Shown here piece after piece: positions 37,200 through 47,471 of a stretch of 64,000 nt of DNA. This stretch comes from Ahaetulla prasina (lineage: Eukaryota; Chordata; Lepidosauria; Squamata; Colubridae), in the NCBI RefSeq assembly GCF_028640845.1, contig NC_080542.1:137694346-137758345 (forward strand), in the 5' to 3' direction. Both the position numbers and the translations under genes were made by a program. Under the pieces are notes generated by a model. It ran no database searches. It was not told where the DNA came from and saw only the letters and a list, made by a program, of their open reading frames with translations. Position 1 is the first letter of the stretch; every line of letters starts with the position of its first letter.

Positions 37200-37410
37200 T
37201 GAATTGATACAAGAACACCTTGAAGGAAAATAATTTCTCCATTGTAGTGGAGGCAGCATCCAGGAATGGGTTGTCCTCGTCTGCTAGCCAATAGGACTGC
37301 CAAAGTTTGAGGAAATGCCTACACCAAGTCCCCAGCTTTTGTCTCAGACATGTTTTTGTTGATTAGGTCAGAGAGGCAAGGAAGCCTAAATTCCTGGATA
37401 CTGATCCTGT
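37200..37410 (+). repeat. Left inverted terminal repeat of the second DIRS element
   Basis: From 'ctccattgtagtggaggcag' through 'gtcctcgtctgctagccaat' to 'gcctacaccaagtccccagc' it aligns with the reverse complement of 43560-43745, and again of 45092-45277 in the duplicate. Confidence 0.8.
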
Positions 37411-38411
37411 CTATAACAGCTTTACTATTAACGTGGCACTTATATCACCAACAGACAGCTGTGCCATCAACAATTCCAGTGTGAAGAGCTTTCAGCTCAA
37501 GCCCGCTGAAGGCCGCACCGCAGTGTGTCAGATCATTGGATGGTGATTCTGAGTGGGCAGCCCGATTGAGCTTTGCTCGCAACGCTGACCCAGGGGCTTT
37601 GCTGAGAGCAGGATCAAGGCTCCAGCGCATTCCGGCTTAGCGGGAGGCTTCGTGCTCTGCATTTAGCTGAAGGGCGGCCAGACTATCAGATAAACCTGGG
37701 ACAGTTGTCTAGACAGCCGCCGCTGTGGATTCAGCCGCTTTACAAGTCCCTGCCCAATTGCAGGCATACTCAAAGACTCAGGCTGACCATTGCCAAGGAT
37801 GGTGGTCCCGATTCCCAAGCCTCTGCCCGATTGCAGGCCCACTTGGAAGCTGCAGGCAGCCGCCCCGCAGATCATGGCAAGACCCGAGCCTCTGCCGTGG
37901 GCAGGCATATTCGGGAGTAAATGACAGCAGCCGCTTTTGGCAGCAGGACTATTGAGGAGGTCTACTCAAGGCAGACTTAGAAAATGGAGAACACGGCTTC
38001 CGCCTTCAGGGGGGAGCCGCTTCGGCGTTGGATGCCCCAGTCTCTGAATGGAGAGGCGAGAAAGCTGCAGGAAAAGGTCTCCGGGGAAGAAGGTTGCTGC
38101 CAAGATCCCCAGGGGATCAAACAGCCTGAAGAGACATGTCAACTGCATTCTTGAACTATATTTGTCTGCTTTCTGTGACTTGGGGTTTTTTAAGGAGCTG
38201 CGGTTTGGCAGCGGAGCCGTGGCTTTTCGCCACGTGCTCCAATACACTTGTAGAGCCGTTGCCAAGTTATTGCAGGCTTGCAATAGCCACAGCATACCAC
38301 TGCACGCTCCAGGGGCCTGCAGGATCATCGGCTCCTCATTTATAATCAGCTGGGGTGCGCAAGCTGTCAAACAGCTCTGAAGATTTAAAGTAGGGGTCCC
38401 AGGGCATACAA

Positions 38412-38690
38412 AGTCCCTGCCTGGTTCTGACTAGGCATACTCGTGGGCTAACAGCCTCTGGAGAGGCGTGGAGTACCTGCCTAGTCACAGCTAGGCACAC
38501 TTAATTGACAATGGCCTGAGGTGAGGCAGGAATAAGATGGAGTCCCTGCCTTGTTTCAGCTAGGCTTACTTGTAATTAAAGTAAGTGCAGATTGGAACGA
38601 TGTCCATCTACCAAACACTTAGCTTTCAGCCTCTGCTAGCCTTGGAAGGCTTGAAGTCCCTGCCTAGTTTAGGCTAGGCATACTAAAATA
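38412..38690 (+). repeat. Repeated stem-loop motif in the DIRS leader
   Basis: The motif AGTCCCTGCCTAG...CTAGGCATACT begins at 38412, 38472, 38541 and 38654; a related copy is at 37745. Each copy can pair TGCCTAG with CTAGGCA around a short loop. It lies just upstream of the gag start, so a role in element RNA packaging, priming or translation is possible but unproven. Confidence 0.7.
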
Positions 38691-38746
38691 GAAGGCAGGC
38701 AATAGCCAACAGCAGCAACAACTGTTAAAAATATTTCGAAAAGAAA

Positions 38747-40525
38747 ATGGCGGGCAGAGCTGCTGAGAAAAAATCTAGGAAGCAGCTCACTGACAGCTCT
38801 CACTCCAAAGTGGAAGCTGCACCCAGCAAAAAAGGCAAAATCCAAGTCTGAGGCTCCTTTGGAATAAGCATTCCAAAGATTCTGAGAAGGATGCCAACAG
38901 GAGACACAAAGCCTTGGAGAAGTAATTCCTCAGATCTGAGAAGGAACAATCAGAGCAAGTGAGCCCTTAGGTCCATCAGGAGATGTAATACTACATGCCT
39001 TGTCACTAGAGGGAGGGAGTGAGCATTCCCTTCGTTTATCTCCTTAAGCTGACATTGCAACTGAAGCAACTCCTTTTTTCTCTGCCCAGCAACAGAAACT
39101 GAACGACAGCACTCCAATAACAGAAGAGCTGTTTCTATAACCTTTACACCTATGCCTGCAGATTTGCAGCAAGGTAAAAATCTACCTTCTGATTTGCCTG
39201 CTGATCTTAAATCATTGATAGCACGGCTATTTCTCAGGGTATTGCTGTTGGATTGCAGCACATATCTGTCCCTGCAGCCCTGACCACGGAGACTTCCACC
39301 AGTTTCCAGCAGGGTCTTCAGACTGCAGGGAACCAGGCCTATTGGCAGGATACCCATTCACCCAATGACTCCTCCTTTGGTGAGGACTCGCTCCTCCATG
39401 AGGAAGATCAAAGAGAGGCAGAATTATCTCAGGATAGGGATTTGACATTTGATGTGACAGCTTTTTCCGGCCTTTTCCCTCATGCCCTCTTTAAGTTGCT
39501 TTTACATAAGGCATGGGTGACATCAGGGAGGGGAGTCAATACCAGCTCAAGACCCATGGGACCCAAAAGTGCCAGTGATCATCTGTTTCTGAGCCAGCCA
39601 TAGCTCAGGAGGATATACTTGCACCACAACTATTTATAATGTGGTTCACCAGCAGTGGGCACAACCAGGATCATTCCTGACACACACACTCCTCAACTGG
39701 GTGGTATTCAGGCGGGCATGATTGACACCTTTACAATTTGACACCCGAGTTGGCTGACCCACTCCAGTTGCCCAAGGTAAATGGTCGGGTGGCTTCTCTG
39801 GTGTCTTCCTCCCTAGTGTCAGGCGACATAGCTGACGAGTTAAACCCAGAACATAAACGGATCGAATTGATCTTGCATCATGCACACTAATCTTCAGCCT
39901 GGGCAATCTAGGCTGTGTCAGCAACCTCTGTTTTTTTAATCGCACATCGTTAATTTGGTTGTGCCAGATGCAGCAGAGGATTCCATCGAGTGAGGCCAGA
40001 CTCCATCAAGACCTAAATAGACTCATAGAGGCTACACAATTCTCTGCAGCGGCAATGTTAACCGGGATCAAATACGCCTCCAGAACCCTTGCCTCCTCCA
40101 TAACTTCGAGGAGGATGCCTTGGTTGTGCAATTGGCAGAATTGCTGCCAAGTCCGAAGGGAGGCTAACCTTGGCCCCCCTAGACAGGGGGCACTCTCTTT
40201 GGTGAGGCTCTGGAACCAGTCCTTATTGAAAATAAGGGCAAACGTAAGATCCTTACACCATCCTTTAAGTGGGCAGGTCGGCGTACCAATCCATACTTAC
40301 GCAGATCATCCTTTCGGACACCTGACTCTGACTCCTCACAACACCGATGATTCTCAGCGGTTAGAATGACATTACCAGGGGAGAGCCTCAGGAATTTGGG
40401 ATGGGGAGTTCCCCATAATGCAAAGCGGCAGTTGGCATTACCTGAGGATTCTGCCAGCAGGCCTCCCCTTTCCCTGTCACCAGAAGGTGCTGATGAGCAG
40501 CTCTTAACAGAGCTCAATCTGCCCT
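38747..40525 (+). pseudogene. DIRS gag-like ORF1, broken
   Basis: ATG at 38747 opens MAGRAAEKKSRKQL, the basic start seen in DIRS gag, and stops after about 34 codons. Further pieces are QGLQTAGNQAYW and the acidic EDSLLHEEDQREAELSQDRD leading to FSGLFPHALFKLLLHKA (39253-39603), then SAAAMLTGIKYASRTLASSI and PWLCNWQNCCQVRREA (39959-40369). Stops and frameshifts abound. The solo LTR at 40531 follows. Confidence 0.65.
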
Positions 40526-40530
40526 GCAGG

Positions 40531-41079
40531 TGTTCTGTTTCCCTCCCCCAATACTCCCAACAAAGAGTCAGTCAAAGGCCTTCTCTTCTAATTTATTTAC
40601 ATAGATAAATGTCCTGGCCATGTCTACCCACTGGGCCTGCCAAGTCTCTGGAGATAACAAGGAAATTATAGATAAGGCCAGAATTACTCACGAATATATT
40701 CTTCCCTCCATTGATACAGTTTGCCCGCGCAAATTCACTGCTTTGTCCAAGACAAAAAACCAGGAAGTTCCGCCTCCTATTTATAGTCTCTGCAGATGTC
40801 ACTGCATGACCATCATTCTTTGGCTTTGTCCCAACGTTTCCTCTGCTGCGCGCGCCGGTCACATCTGCACAGTCTTGCATCACTCCAAAACTGTTCTTGG
40901 GCATTGCCAAATCAGAAGAAGGCTCGGGAGAATCAGGCCTTGCCGGCTCTTCCTCCTCCCTTTGGGTGGGTGCCAGGGAGGGAGAGGGCCCAAGAGAAGC
41001 AGGCCTTGCCAGGTCTTCTCCCTCACTTTCTGAATCATCCGAGTCCAGGAGTCCGGGTCCAGGAACCTGGGTCACAACA
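40531..41079 (-). mobile_element. Solo LTR inserted in the DIRS element, 5-bp TSD
   Basis: The TSD GCAGG lies at 40526-40530 and 41080-41084. On the minus strand the LTR begins TGTTGTGACCCAGGTTCC and ends GAAACAGAACA. A TATAAATA box is at about 40784, and an AATAAA signal at about 40605, in the order expected for U3-R-U5. The terminal words match the LTR at 23377-23997. The U3 side holds a 181-codon open frame with an acidic DSDDSESEGEDLA segment; this may be the end of an element ORF overlapping the LTR. Confidence 0.85.
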
Positions 41080-41199
41080 GCAGGAGTCTCTGTATCGCTC
41101 ACTTCCAGATCCCCTTTTCCACCCCAACCACATCGCAATGGCCTGTCAGATGCAGGCTTTCACCTGCAGAGGCAACCTTTAATCCAGCAGCTGCAGGGA

Positions 41200-41569
41200 T
41201 CCACCCATGGAAAAGGTAGGCTTGCCATATCCCTACTGGCATAGACACTTGATCTCAGCAGCCATTAAGCAAGGCATAGTGGCTGGTTTACAGCATGGCC
41301 ACAGAGCTGCTTCTGTCAGGTTGGACCATTCGTTGCCTCTGGATCTGCCTCTTATGGCCCTGGCTTCAGGGGATGTGTTGCCCACACAGGCCCTTATTCC
41401 ACCATCTCCTCTAATCAATCTGATCTCAGAGGAGGAGCTGCCCAGGGACTTAGCTCTGTCAGGAGATGAGAACTTAACCCCTGATCAACCAGCCCTTGCT
41501 GGTCTGTTATGCCCAGTGCTTTTATTTGGTGCCTTTTGTTTTACAAGGCTAGGGTTATGGCACACCTAG
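41200..41569 (+). pseudogene. Second DIRS gag-like segment
   Basis: A 120-codon frame (41207-41569) has IKQGIVAGLQHGHRAASV and an acidic LISEEELPRDLALSGDENLT region followed by ALAGLLCPVLL. This is paralogous in layout to the gag segment near 39240-39480 (QGIAVGLQHISVPA, then the acidic stretch, then FSGLFPHALF). A second gag copy inside one element points to recombination or nesting of two DIRS copies. Confidence 0.5.
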
Positions 41570-41779
41570 TGGGCCATTTATCATTTCCAGAACCAACAGA
41601 GGTAGTAGTCCTTTCGGCACAATTCCCTCTCCGAACAATGCCCAGCTGCAAGGTTTGCGAAATTGGTGGTTCTGGTTTGCGGAAGGGGTTGATGTGCTTC
41701 CCAGCCCTTAGCCGCGGGAGTTCTTGTGTGCCCTTCCCCTCATCCCAGGGGTGGAATAATAAAAAAATATTCTGATTGA

Positions 41780-42660
41780 ACAAGTGGTGGTATTGCTTCT
41801 GGCACCACACTGGCATGGATGGCCCTGGTTTGCCGAATTGGTCACCCTTTTGGTGGCCAGCCATTGGAGGATTCCGCTGGACAGAGTCGCCCTTAGTCAG
41901 AGGGCTTTGGTCCTCCCGAGCCCACAAGGTTCCAGTGAACCACCTGGTGATGGAGTGAAGGTCTCAGAGCCATGACACTTAATCCTCCAGGGTGGTAGAC
42001 ACCGTTCAGGTCTCCAGGCAGCTTTCCACGAATAGAATGTCTGATGCCACCTAGGAAGTTTTTTGCTCCTGGTGCACCAAGCCACGCTTGGGCCCATCAT
42101 CTGTATCCATGCACTGGAGGTCTGTTGCCCTACACGACTCGTTGCCAGGTGACTACTCTGTCATCAGTCCTTTCTTGCAGGGAGCTGGACTCCCTGGCTC
42201 GACACCAGCTGTCCGCAGGTTCATCAGGGGGCACAATGTATCTGCGGTCTGCAGTGGTTCACAACTGCCCCACTTCGGACTTCACTGGGGTACTGCAGGC
42301 GCTGCTGCGGCCCCATTTGAACCACTGAGGAAGGCCACATTGCACTTCATGACCCACGAGTAGCCTTCCTGGTAGCCATGACGGATATCTGAGTGGGCAG
42401 TCCTCTCTGTCTGGAGTGGTCCTTGAGTCTTCCACCCCTTTCTTCATTCTGAACATGACCACAGGGTTCCGTGGGACCCAGGGGCTTCTGTTGCCTCAAT
42501 CCAGTGCATAGCCTGGACAAGAAGTGACACACGCTAGTTGTGGCTGGGCACCCCCAATCTATGTGAGGCGGACTTCCACCTTCAGGAAGACAGAGTCACT
42601 CTTTGTTTCATTCTAACCAGCCTCCTTAAGTGCCAGGTTCACTCTATCGACCCTGGCCAA
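41780..42660 (+). pseudogene. DIRS pre-recombinase and recombinase N-terminal remnants
   Basis: VVLLLAPHWHGWPWFAELVT (from 41784) matches the tract before the recombinase, equivalent to APQWPRRPWFTDL at 11330 in the first element. After several frame changes, RVAFLVAMTDI near 42360 recalls the recombinase start (FLVAITS). Heavily decayed; hAT copy C follows at 42703. Confidence 0.5.
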
Positions 42661-42702
42661 TGAATTTGGGCATGTATCGCCAACATGACACAAGATACAA
42701 GC

Positions 42703-43163
42703 CAGGAGTGAAATGTAAAATTTGTTACTACCGGTTCTGTGGGTGTGGCTTGGTGGAGGTAATGTGACTGGGTGGGCATGGCCAACTTTTTTTATTTATT
42801 TATTTTTACTTTTAAAAGCATTTTTTTTTCAAGCTCTTTGGCCGAAGAGCTTGTAGAAAACATGCTTTTAAAGGGTTCTGATGATCAGGCAACTCAGCTG
42901 GGATCGTCAGAGGAAAAAAAGCTTTTAAAGGATTCTGATGATCCCAGCTGAGCCGCACAATCATCAGAGGCTTTGCTTTACTTTTAAAAGCATTTTTTCA
43001 GCCAAAGAAAAAATGCTTTTAAAAGTAAAAAAAAAACCTCTGATGATCACGCAGCTCAGCTGGGGTGGGGGGCAGGGATTTTTGCTATCAGTTCTCTGAA
43101 CCACCCGCTGCCATCGCTACCGGATTGGGCGATCCGGTCCAAACCGGGAGCATTTCACCCCTG
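42703..43163 (-). mobile_element. hAT family element, copy C, internally deleted foldback form
   Basis: The TSD is ATACAAGC (42695-42702) and ATACAGGC (43164-43171), one mismatch. On the minus strand it starts CAGGGGTGAAATGCTCCCGG, as copies A and B do. It retains only 461 bp, dominated by a hairpin at 42943-43064 with about 57-bp arms; the innermost 20 bp pair perfectly (42980-42999 with 43007-43026). Part of it, including the hairpin, is repeated in the tandem duplication. Confidence 0.85.
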
Positions 43164-43171
43164 ATACAGGC

Positions 43172-43495
43172 CCTTCCAATTCCCAAGAGTATTGCAGCAC
43201 ACTCTACGAGGAGTGCAGCCAGAAGGGCGGCATGGGCAATGCATGCCACACTGGAAGAGGTTTGCTGGGCGGCTACAGGGTCCTCTCCATTCCCTTTCTT
43301 GCAGGCACCATAAACAGGTCAGCTATGCCTTGGCTGAGGCAACCTTTGGTAGGCCTGGTCCTCCACAGGGTGCCTGCTGAGGACCTCAGCCCAAGCTGCG
43401 TCCCACCCATAAGGACACGACCGCTTTGTTATGTCCCATTCCTGGATGCTGCCTCCACTACAATGGAGAAGGAGCTTTGGTCCTACCTGAAATGA
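43172..43495 (+). pseudogene. DIRS tyrosine recombinase C-terminal remnant
   Basis: It reads KSIAAHSTRSAARRAAWAMH then EEVCWAAT, the H-x-x-R region of DIRS recombinases, followed after a frame change by LAEATFGRPG, and at the end DAASTTMEKELWSYLK before the terminal repeat. Directly preceded by hAT copy C, so the upstream part of the domain is separated from it. Confidence 0.7.
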
Positions 43496-43745
43496 TCCTT
43501 CTCGTTGGGTGGAGGCAGCATCCAGACCCATCCTAGTGACAGGATGGTCCTCGGTCCATTGGGGTAGGGGGTAGCACTACTGACCAAGACATGTTGAGTC
43601 TGTCTCTACGCCTTTGCCAAAAGCTGGGGACCATTGGTGTAGGCATGTCCTCGCAACTTTGGCAGACTCAGTCCTGTTGGCTAGCAGATGAGGACAACCC
43701 ATTCCTGGATACTGCCTCCACTTAACAAGAAGGCTTTTATCAGGT
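43440..43745 (+). repeat. Right terminal region of the second DIRS element with nested inverted repeats
   Basis: CTGGATGCTGCCTCCAC at 43443 and its exact complement GTGGAGGCAGCATCCAG at about 43509 form a 17-bp-arm hairpin, and GAGAAGGA/TCCTTCTC sits inside it. A third, direct copy (CCTGGATACTGCCTCCACTT) occurs near 43706. This plus/minus/plus arrangement fits the DIRS terminal repeat and internal complementary region. Confidence 0.75.
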
Positions 43746-44703
43746 AGGACCAACACTCCTTTTAAACATAAATATAATTTGCAAATGTAATGCAATTTTG
43801 TATCTACATACTAAAAAAAGGCCTTACTGAGCTTAGTGGAATTTAGTTCCAGGTAAGTGTTAGTGTAGAATTGAGCTTATTGTTTTTCTGTTAGACCAAC
43901 AAATTAACAAGGAATTGCTGTGGCTGTGGGGAGACTACGTCTACTATAATAGGATCATTTATTGAACCCCCCAATAGATTATTCTTCTAATAATATTTTC
44001 CTCTGCTTCCCAGATGAGATATTTTTTAAAAAATAAGTCAATCTAAAATGGAAACAAGAAAAGCAGAAAGGAAGTGAGTAATTAGGATAAAAACAATATG
44101 CCCATGGATAGAAGCAGGATTCCTATGCTGTAGAAATCTGTTCTATGCTGTTCTACATGTGTAGAGACCTCAGTGGAAAAAAACTGGGGGAAGGAGTATT
44201 ATGAACACCGCCTTGAGCTTCTGAATGAAAGATATTTAAATCTAGTGATAATGATGGATACCATCAATTATGGAGTATTAAGGCATGCTACCTTAATCTC
44301 TTTCTGTCCACACATTAACTTTTTATTTATTTATTTTTACTTTTAAAAGCATTTTTTTTTCAAGCTCTTTGGCCGAAGAGCTTGTAGAAAACATGCTTTT
44401 AAAGGGTTCTGATGATCAGGCAACTCAGCTGGGATCGTCAGAGGAAAAAAAGCTTTTAAAGGGTTCTGATGATCCCAGCTGAGCCGCACAATCATCAGAG
44501 GCTTTGCTTTACTTTTAAAAGCATTTTTTCAGCCAAAGAAAAAATGCTTTTAAAAGTAAAAAAAAAAACCTCTGATGATCACGCAGCTCAGCTGGGGTGG
44601 GGGGCAGGGATTTTTGCTACCAGTTCTCTGAACCACCCGCTGCCATCGCTACCGGATTGGGCGATCTGGTCCAAACCGGGAGCATTTCACCCCTGATACA
44701 GGC

Positions 44704-45027
44704 CCTTCCAATTCCCAAGAGTATTGCAGCACACTCTACGAGGAGTGCAGCCAGAAGGGCGGCATGGGCAATGCATGCCACACTGGAAGAGGTTTGCTGG
44801 GCGGCTACAGGGTCCTCTCCATTCCCTTTCTTGCAGGCACCATAAACAGGTCAGCTATGCCTTGGCTGAGGCAACCTTTGGTAGGCCTGGTCCTCCACAG
44901 GGTGCCTGCTGAGGACCTCAGCCCAAGCTGCGTCCCACCCATAAGGACACGACCGCTTTGTTATGTCCCATTCCTGGATGCTGCCTCCACTACAATGGAG
45001 AAGGAGCTTTGGTCCTACCTGAAATGA
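44704..45027 (+). pseudogene. Duplicate of the DIRS recombinase C-terminal remnant
   Basis: This is the second tandem copy of 43172-43495, with the same AHSTRSAARRAAWAMHATL reading and the same breaks. The region beyond it (to 45300) is the duplicated DIRS terminus. Confidence 0.75.
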
Positions 45028-45852
45028 TCCTTCTCGTTGGGTGGAGGCAGCATCCAGACCCATCCTAGTGACAGGATGGTCCTCGGTCCATTGGGGTAGG
45101 GGGTAGCACTACTGACCAAGACATGTCGAGTCTGTGTCTACGCCTTTGCCAAAAGCTGGGGACCATTGGTGTAGGCATGCCCTCGCAACTTTGGCAGACT
45201 CAGTCCTGTTGGCTAGCAGATGAGGACAACCCATTCCTGGATACTGCCTCCACTTAACAAGAAGGCTTTTATCAGGTAGGACCAACACTCCTTTTAAACA
45301 TAAATATAATTTGCAAATGTAATGCAATTTTGTATCTACATACTAAAAAAAGGCCTTACTGAGTTTAGTGGAATTTAGTTCCAGGTAAGTGTTAGTGTAG
45401 AATTGAGCTTATTGTTTTTCTGTTAGACCAACAAATTAACAAGGAATTGCTGTGGCTGTGGGGAGACTACGTCTACTATAATAGGATCATTTATTGAACC
45501 CCCCAATAGATTATTCTTCTAATAATATTTTCCTCTGCTTCCCAGATGAGATATTTTTTAAAAAATAAGTCAATCTAAAATGGAAACAAGAAAAGCAGAA
45601 AGGAAGTGAGTAATTAGGATAAAAACAATATGCCCATGGATAGAAGCAGGATTCCTATGCTGTAGAAATCTGTTCTATGCTGTTCTACATGTGTAGAGAC
45701 CTCAGTGGAAAAAAACTGGGGGAAGGAGTATTATGAACACCGCCTTGAGCTTCTGAATGAAAGATATTTAAATCTAGTGATAATGATGGATACCATCAAT
45801 TATGGAGTATTAAGGCATGCTACCTTAATCTCTTTCTGTCCACACATTAACT

Positions 45853-46015
45853 TTATTTATTTATTTATTTATTTTATTTGCATTTATATCCCGCCCTTCT
45901 CCAAAGACTCAGGGCGGCTTACACTATGTCAGGCAATAGTCTTCATCCATTTTGTATACTATATACAAAGTCAACTTATTGCCCCCCAACAATCTGGGTC
46001 CTCATTTTACCTACC
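45853..46015 (-). mobile_element. SINE, head missing
   Basis: The minus-strand 3' tail (TTTA/T-rich tract, then 'tatatcccgcccttctccaa', 'gactcagggcggcttacact') matches the family at 8350 and 46841. The tRNA head is missing. Its T-rich tract forms the right junction of the tandem duplication. Confidence 0.75.
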
Positions 46016-46297
46016 TTTACGCTATTTGCTTCTCCTATCTGGTTCTAGCCAGTCTTCACTAAAAAAATTTTGTAAATGGTGATCTTCCACTATGAGTGTA
46101 TACATCTTTCTTCATAAATCTACTTTGTTCAATAGGACTTACTTCTAAAAATGTTTGTCAAGTATTACAGTTGTTCAAATTTAGAGAAACAAAGATCTGC
46201 TTCCTAAGTAACCTAATTTTGCAGACCAAAAATGCCTTGGGCTATAAGACACAAAGGGTTAGATTATACTTGCGGTCTCCATAAAGGTTATATTTCA

Positions 46298-46661
46298 TTA
46301 AAGGTAAAAGTAAAGGTTCCCCTCGCATATATATGCTAGTCGTTGCCGACTCTAGGGGGTGGTGCTCATCTCCGTTTCAAAGCCGAAGAGCCAGCGCTGT
46401 CCGAAGACTTCTCCGTGGTCATGTGGCCGACATGACTCAACAGCAAAGGCGCACGGAACGCTGTTACCTTCCCACCAGAGGTGGTCCCTATTTTTTCTAC
46501 TTGCATTTTTACGTGCTTTCGAAACTGCTAGGTTGGCAGAAGCTGGGACAAGTAACGGGAGCTCACCCCATTACACGGCAGCACTAGGGATTCGAACCGC
46601 TGAGCTGCCGACCTTTCGATCGACAAGCTCAATGTCCTAGCCCCTGAGCCACCGTGTCCCA
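46298..46661 (-). mobile_element. Sauria-type tRNA SINE, near full length
   Basis: On the minus strand the head is at 46661 ('gggacacggtggctcagggg', B box 'GGTTCGAATCC' at about 46589). The body includes 'gttacttgtcccagcttctg', 'ccacggagaagtcttcggac' and 'gagtcggcaacgactagc', and the 3' end is 'gaggggaacctttacttttacc'. This is the composite tRNA head plus Bov-B-like tail typical of squamate SINEs. A clear TSD was not found. Confidence 0.88.
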
Positions 46662-46710
46662 TTAGAAATGTTTCATTAGAAACCCATATACTCATATATA
46701 CCCATATATC

Positions 46711-46797
46711 TCCAACCCAGAGTTCCTGGCTGAGAAACTCTGGGAGTTGAAGTCCACAAGTCTTAAAGGGACCAAGGTTGGAGAGCCCTGCTCTAAT
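46711..46797. mobile_element. Short MITE ('aactctgggagttgaagtcc' family)
   Basis: Ends around CCAACCCAGAGTTCC and 'ggttggagagccctgctcta', with the inner word 'aaactctgggagttgaagtc', recur within hAT copies A (31858) and B (35533). It is a common reptile repeat word; the class is uncertain. Confidence 0.5.
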
Positions 46798-46840
46798 AGA
46801 TATGTTTGTATATATAGGAAATACATGGATTTCAAAATCC

Positions 46841-47102
46841 ATGAGCCGCGGTGTGGCTCAGGCTGTAAGAAGCCTGTTATTAAACACAGCTGCCTGCAAT
46901 TATTGCAGGTTCAAGCCCCACCAGGTCCAAGGTTGACTCAGCCTTCCATCCTTTATAAGGTAGGTAAAATGAGGACCCAGATTGTTGGGGGGGCAATAAG
47001 TTGACTTTGTAAATATACAAATAGAATGAGACTATTGCCTTACACACTGTAAGCCGCCCTGAGTCTTCGGAGAAGGGCGGGATATAAATGTAAACAAAAA
47101 AA
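46841..47102 (+). mobile_element. tRNA-derived SINE, complete, A-tailed
   Basis: Head 'gagccgcggtgtggctcagg', B-box-like 'ggttcaagccccaccagg', body 'gactcagccttccatccttt' and 'aaatgaggacccagattgtt', 3' end 'gccctgagtcttcggagaag' then GGGCGGGATATAAATG and an A-run to 47102. It is the reference copy for the minus-strand members at 7047, 8350 and 45853. Confidence 0.88.
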
Positions 47103-47471
47103 AAATTGCCTTCAGTTAAGTCACCTTGCTTGAGCTATAATCCTAAATGAGGCTCTTCTCTTTACACTGCACATGAGAAGTGTTTAAATGAAAGTTCTTC
47201 ACCTGCTACCTTTTTTAAATGAAATTTCATAGTCATAGGTGACCACCGATTATTCAAGAACTCTATTCAGTACATTTATGTTGACATTTTTATTTTAGTA
47301 ATAACAAAGCAAACAAGGAAAATACCTGCCTTTGTTCCAGATTAATTTTTTTCCCTTAAGTATGTGTGTGTCTGGGCATTTCTCATTGTGAAAATAAAAA
47401 AGATACAAAGAAGGAAGAATATTACCTTTGGCTGAAATATTAAGATAAAGTAATTACAGGGATAACATTTC

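Larger units (their letters stand above)
37195..43770 (+). mobile_element. DIRS-type retrotransposon with inverted terminal repeats, internally rearranged
   Basis: The left terminal region (about 37200-37410) is the reverse complement, diverged, of the right one (about 43560-43745), both containing GTGGAGGCAGCATCCAGGAA-type sequence. Inverted ends are the DIRS hallmark. Inside are a leader, a gag start at 38747, a solo LTR (40531-41079), a second gag-like segment, remnants of the region before the recombinase, tyrosine recombinase pieces and hAT copy C. No reverse transcriptase motif was found, so that domain is deleted. The 3' part is tandemly duplicated downstream. Confidence 0.8.
42787..45850 (+). 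repeat. Tandem duplication, unit about 1.53 kb, two copies
   Basis: Sequence from about 42787 to 44318 repeats from about 44319 to 45850 with an offset of 1531-1532 bases. I count fewer than about ten differences, including one A-run length change. The copied unit includes most of hAT copy C, the DIRS recombinase end, the DIRS right terminus and about 550 bp of flanking DNA. Both junctions lie in AAC(T)nATTTATTTATTT sequence. Confidence 0.92.

Noticed and set aside
38048..38380. Overlapping open frames in the DIRS leader as separate genes
   Set aside because: They lie in the untranslated leader of the retrotransposon, on both strands, with no recognisable domain.
40593..41138. 181-codon minus-strand frame as a host gene
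   Set aside because: It nearly fills the solo LTR 40531-41079 and crosses its border into DIRS sequence, so it is not a gene of the host.
46298..47102. tRNA-like heads with A and B boxes as tRNA genes
   Set aside because: They are fused to SINE bodies and tails repeated elsewhere in the window, and lack intact cloverleaf arms.
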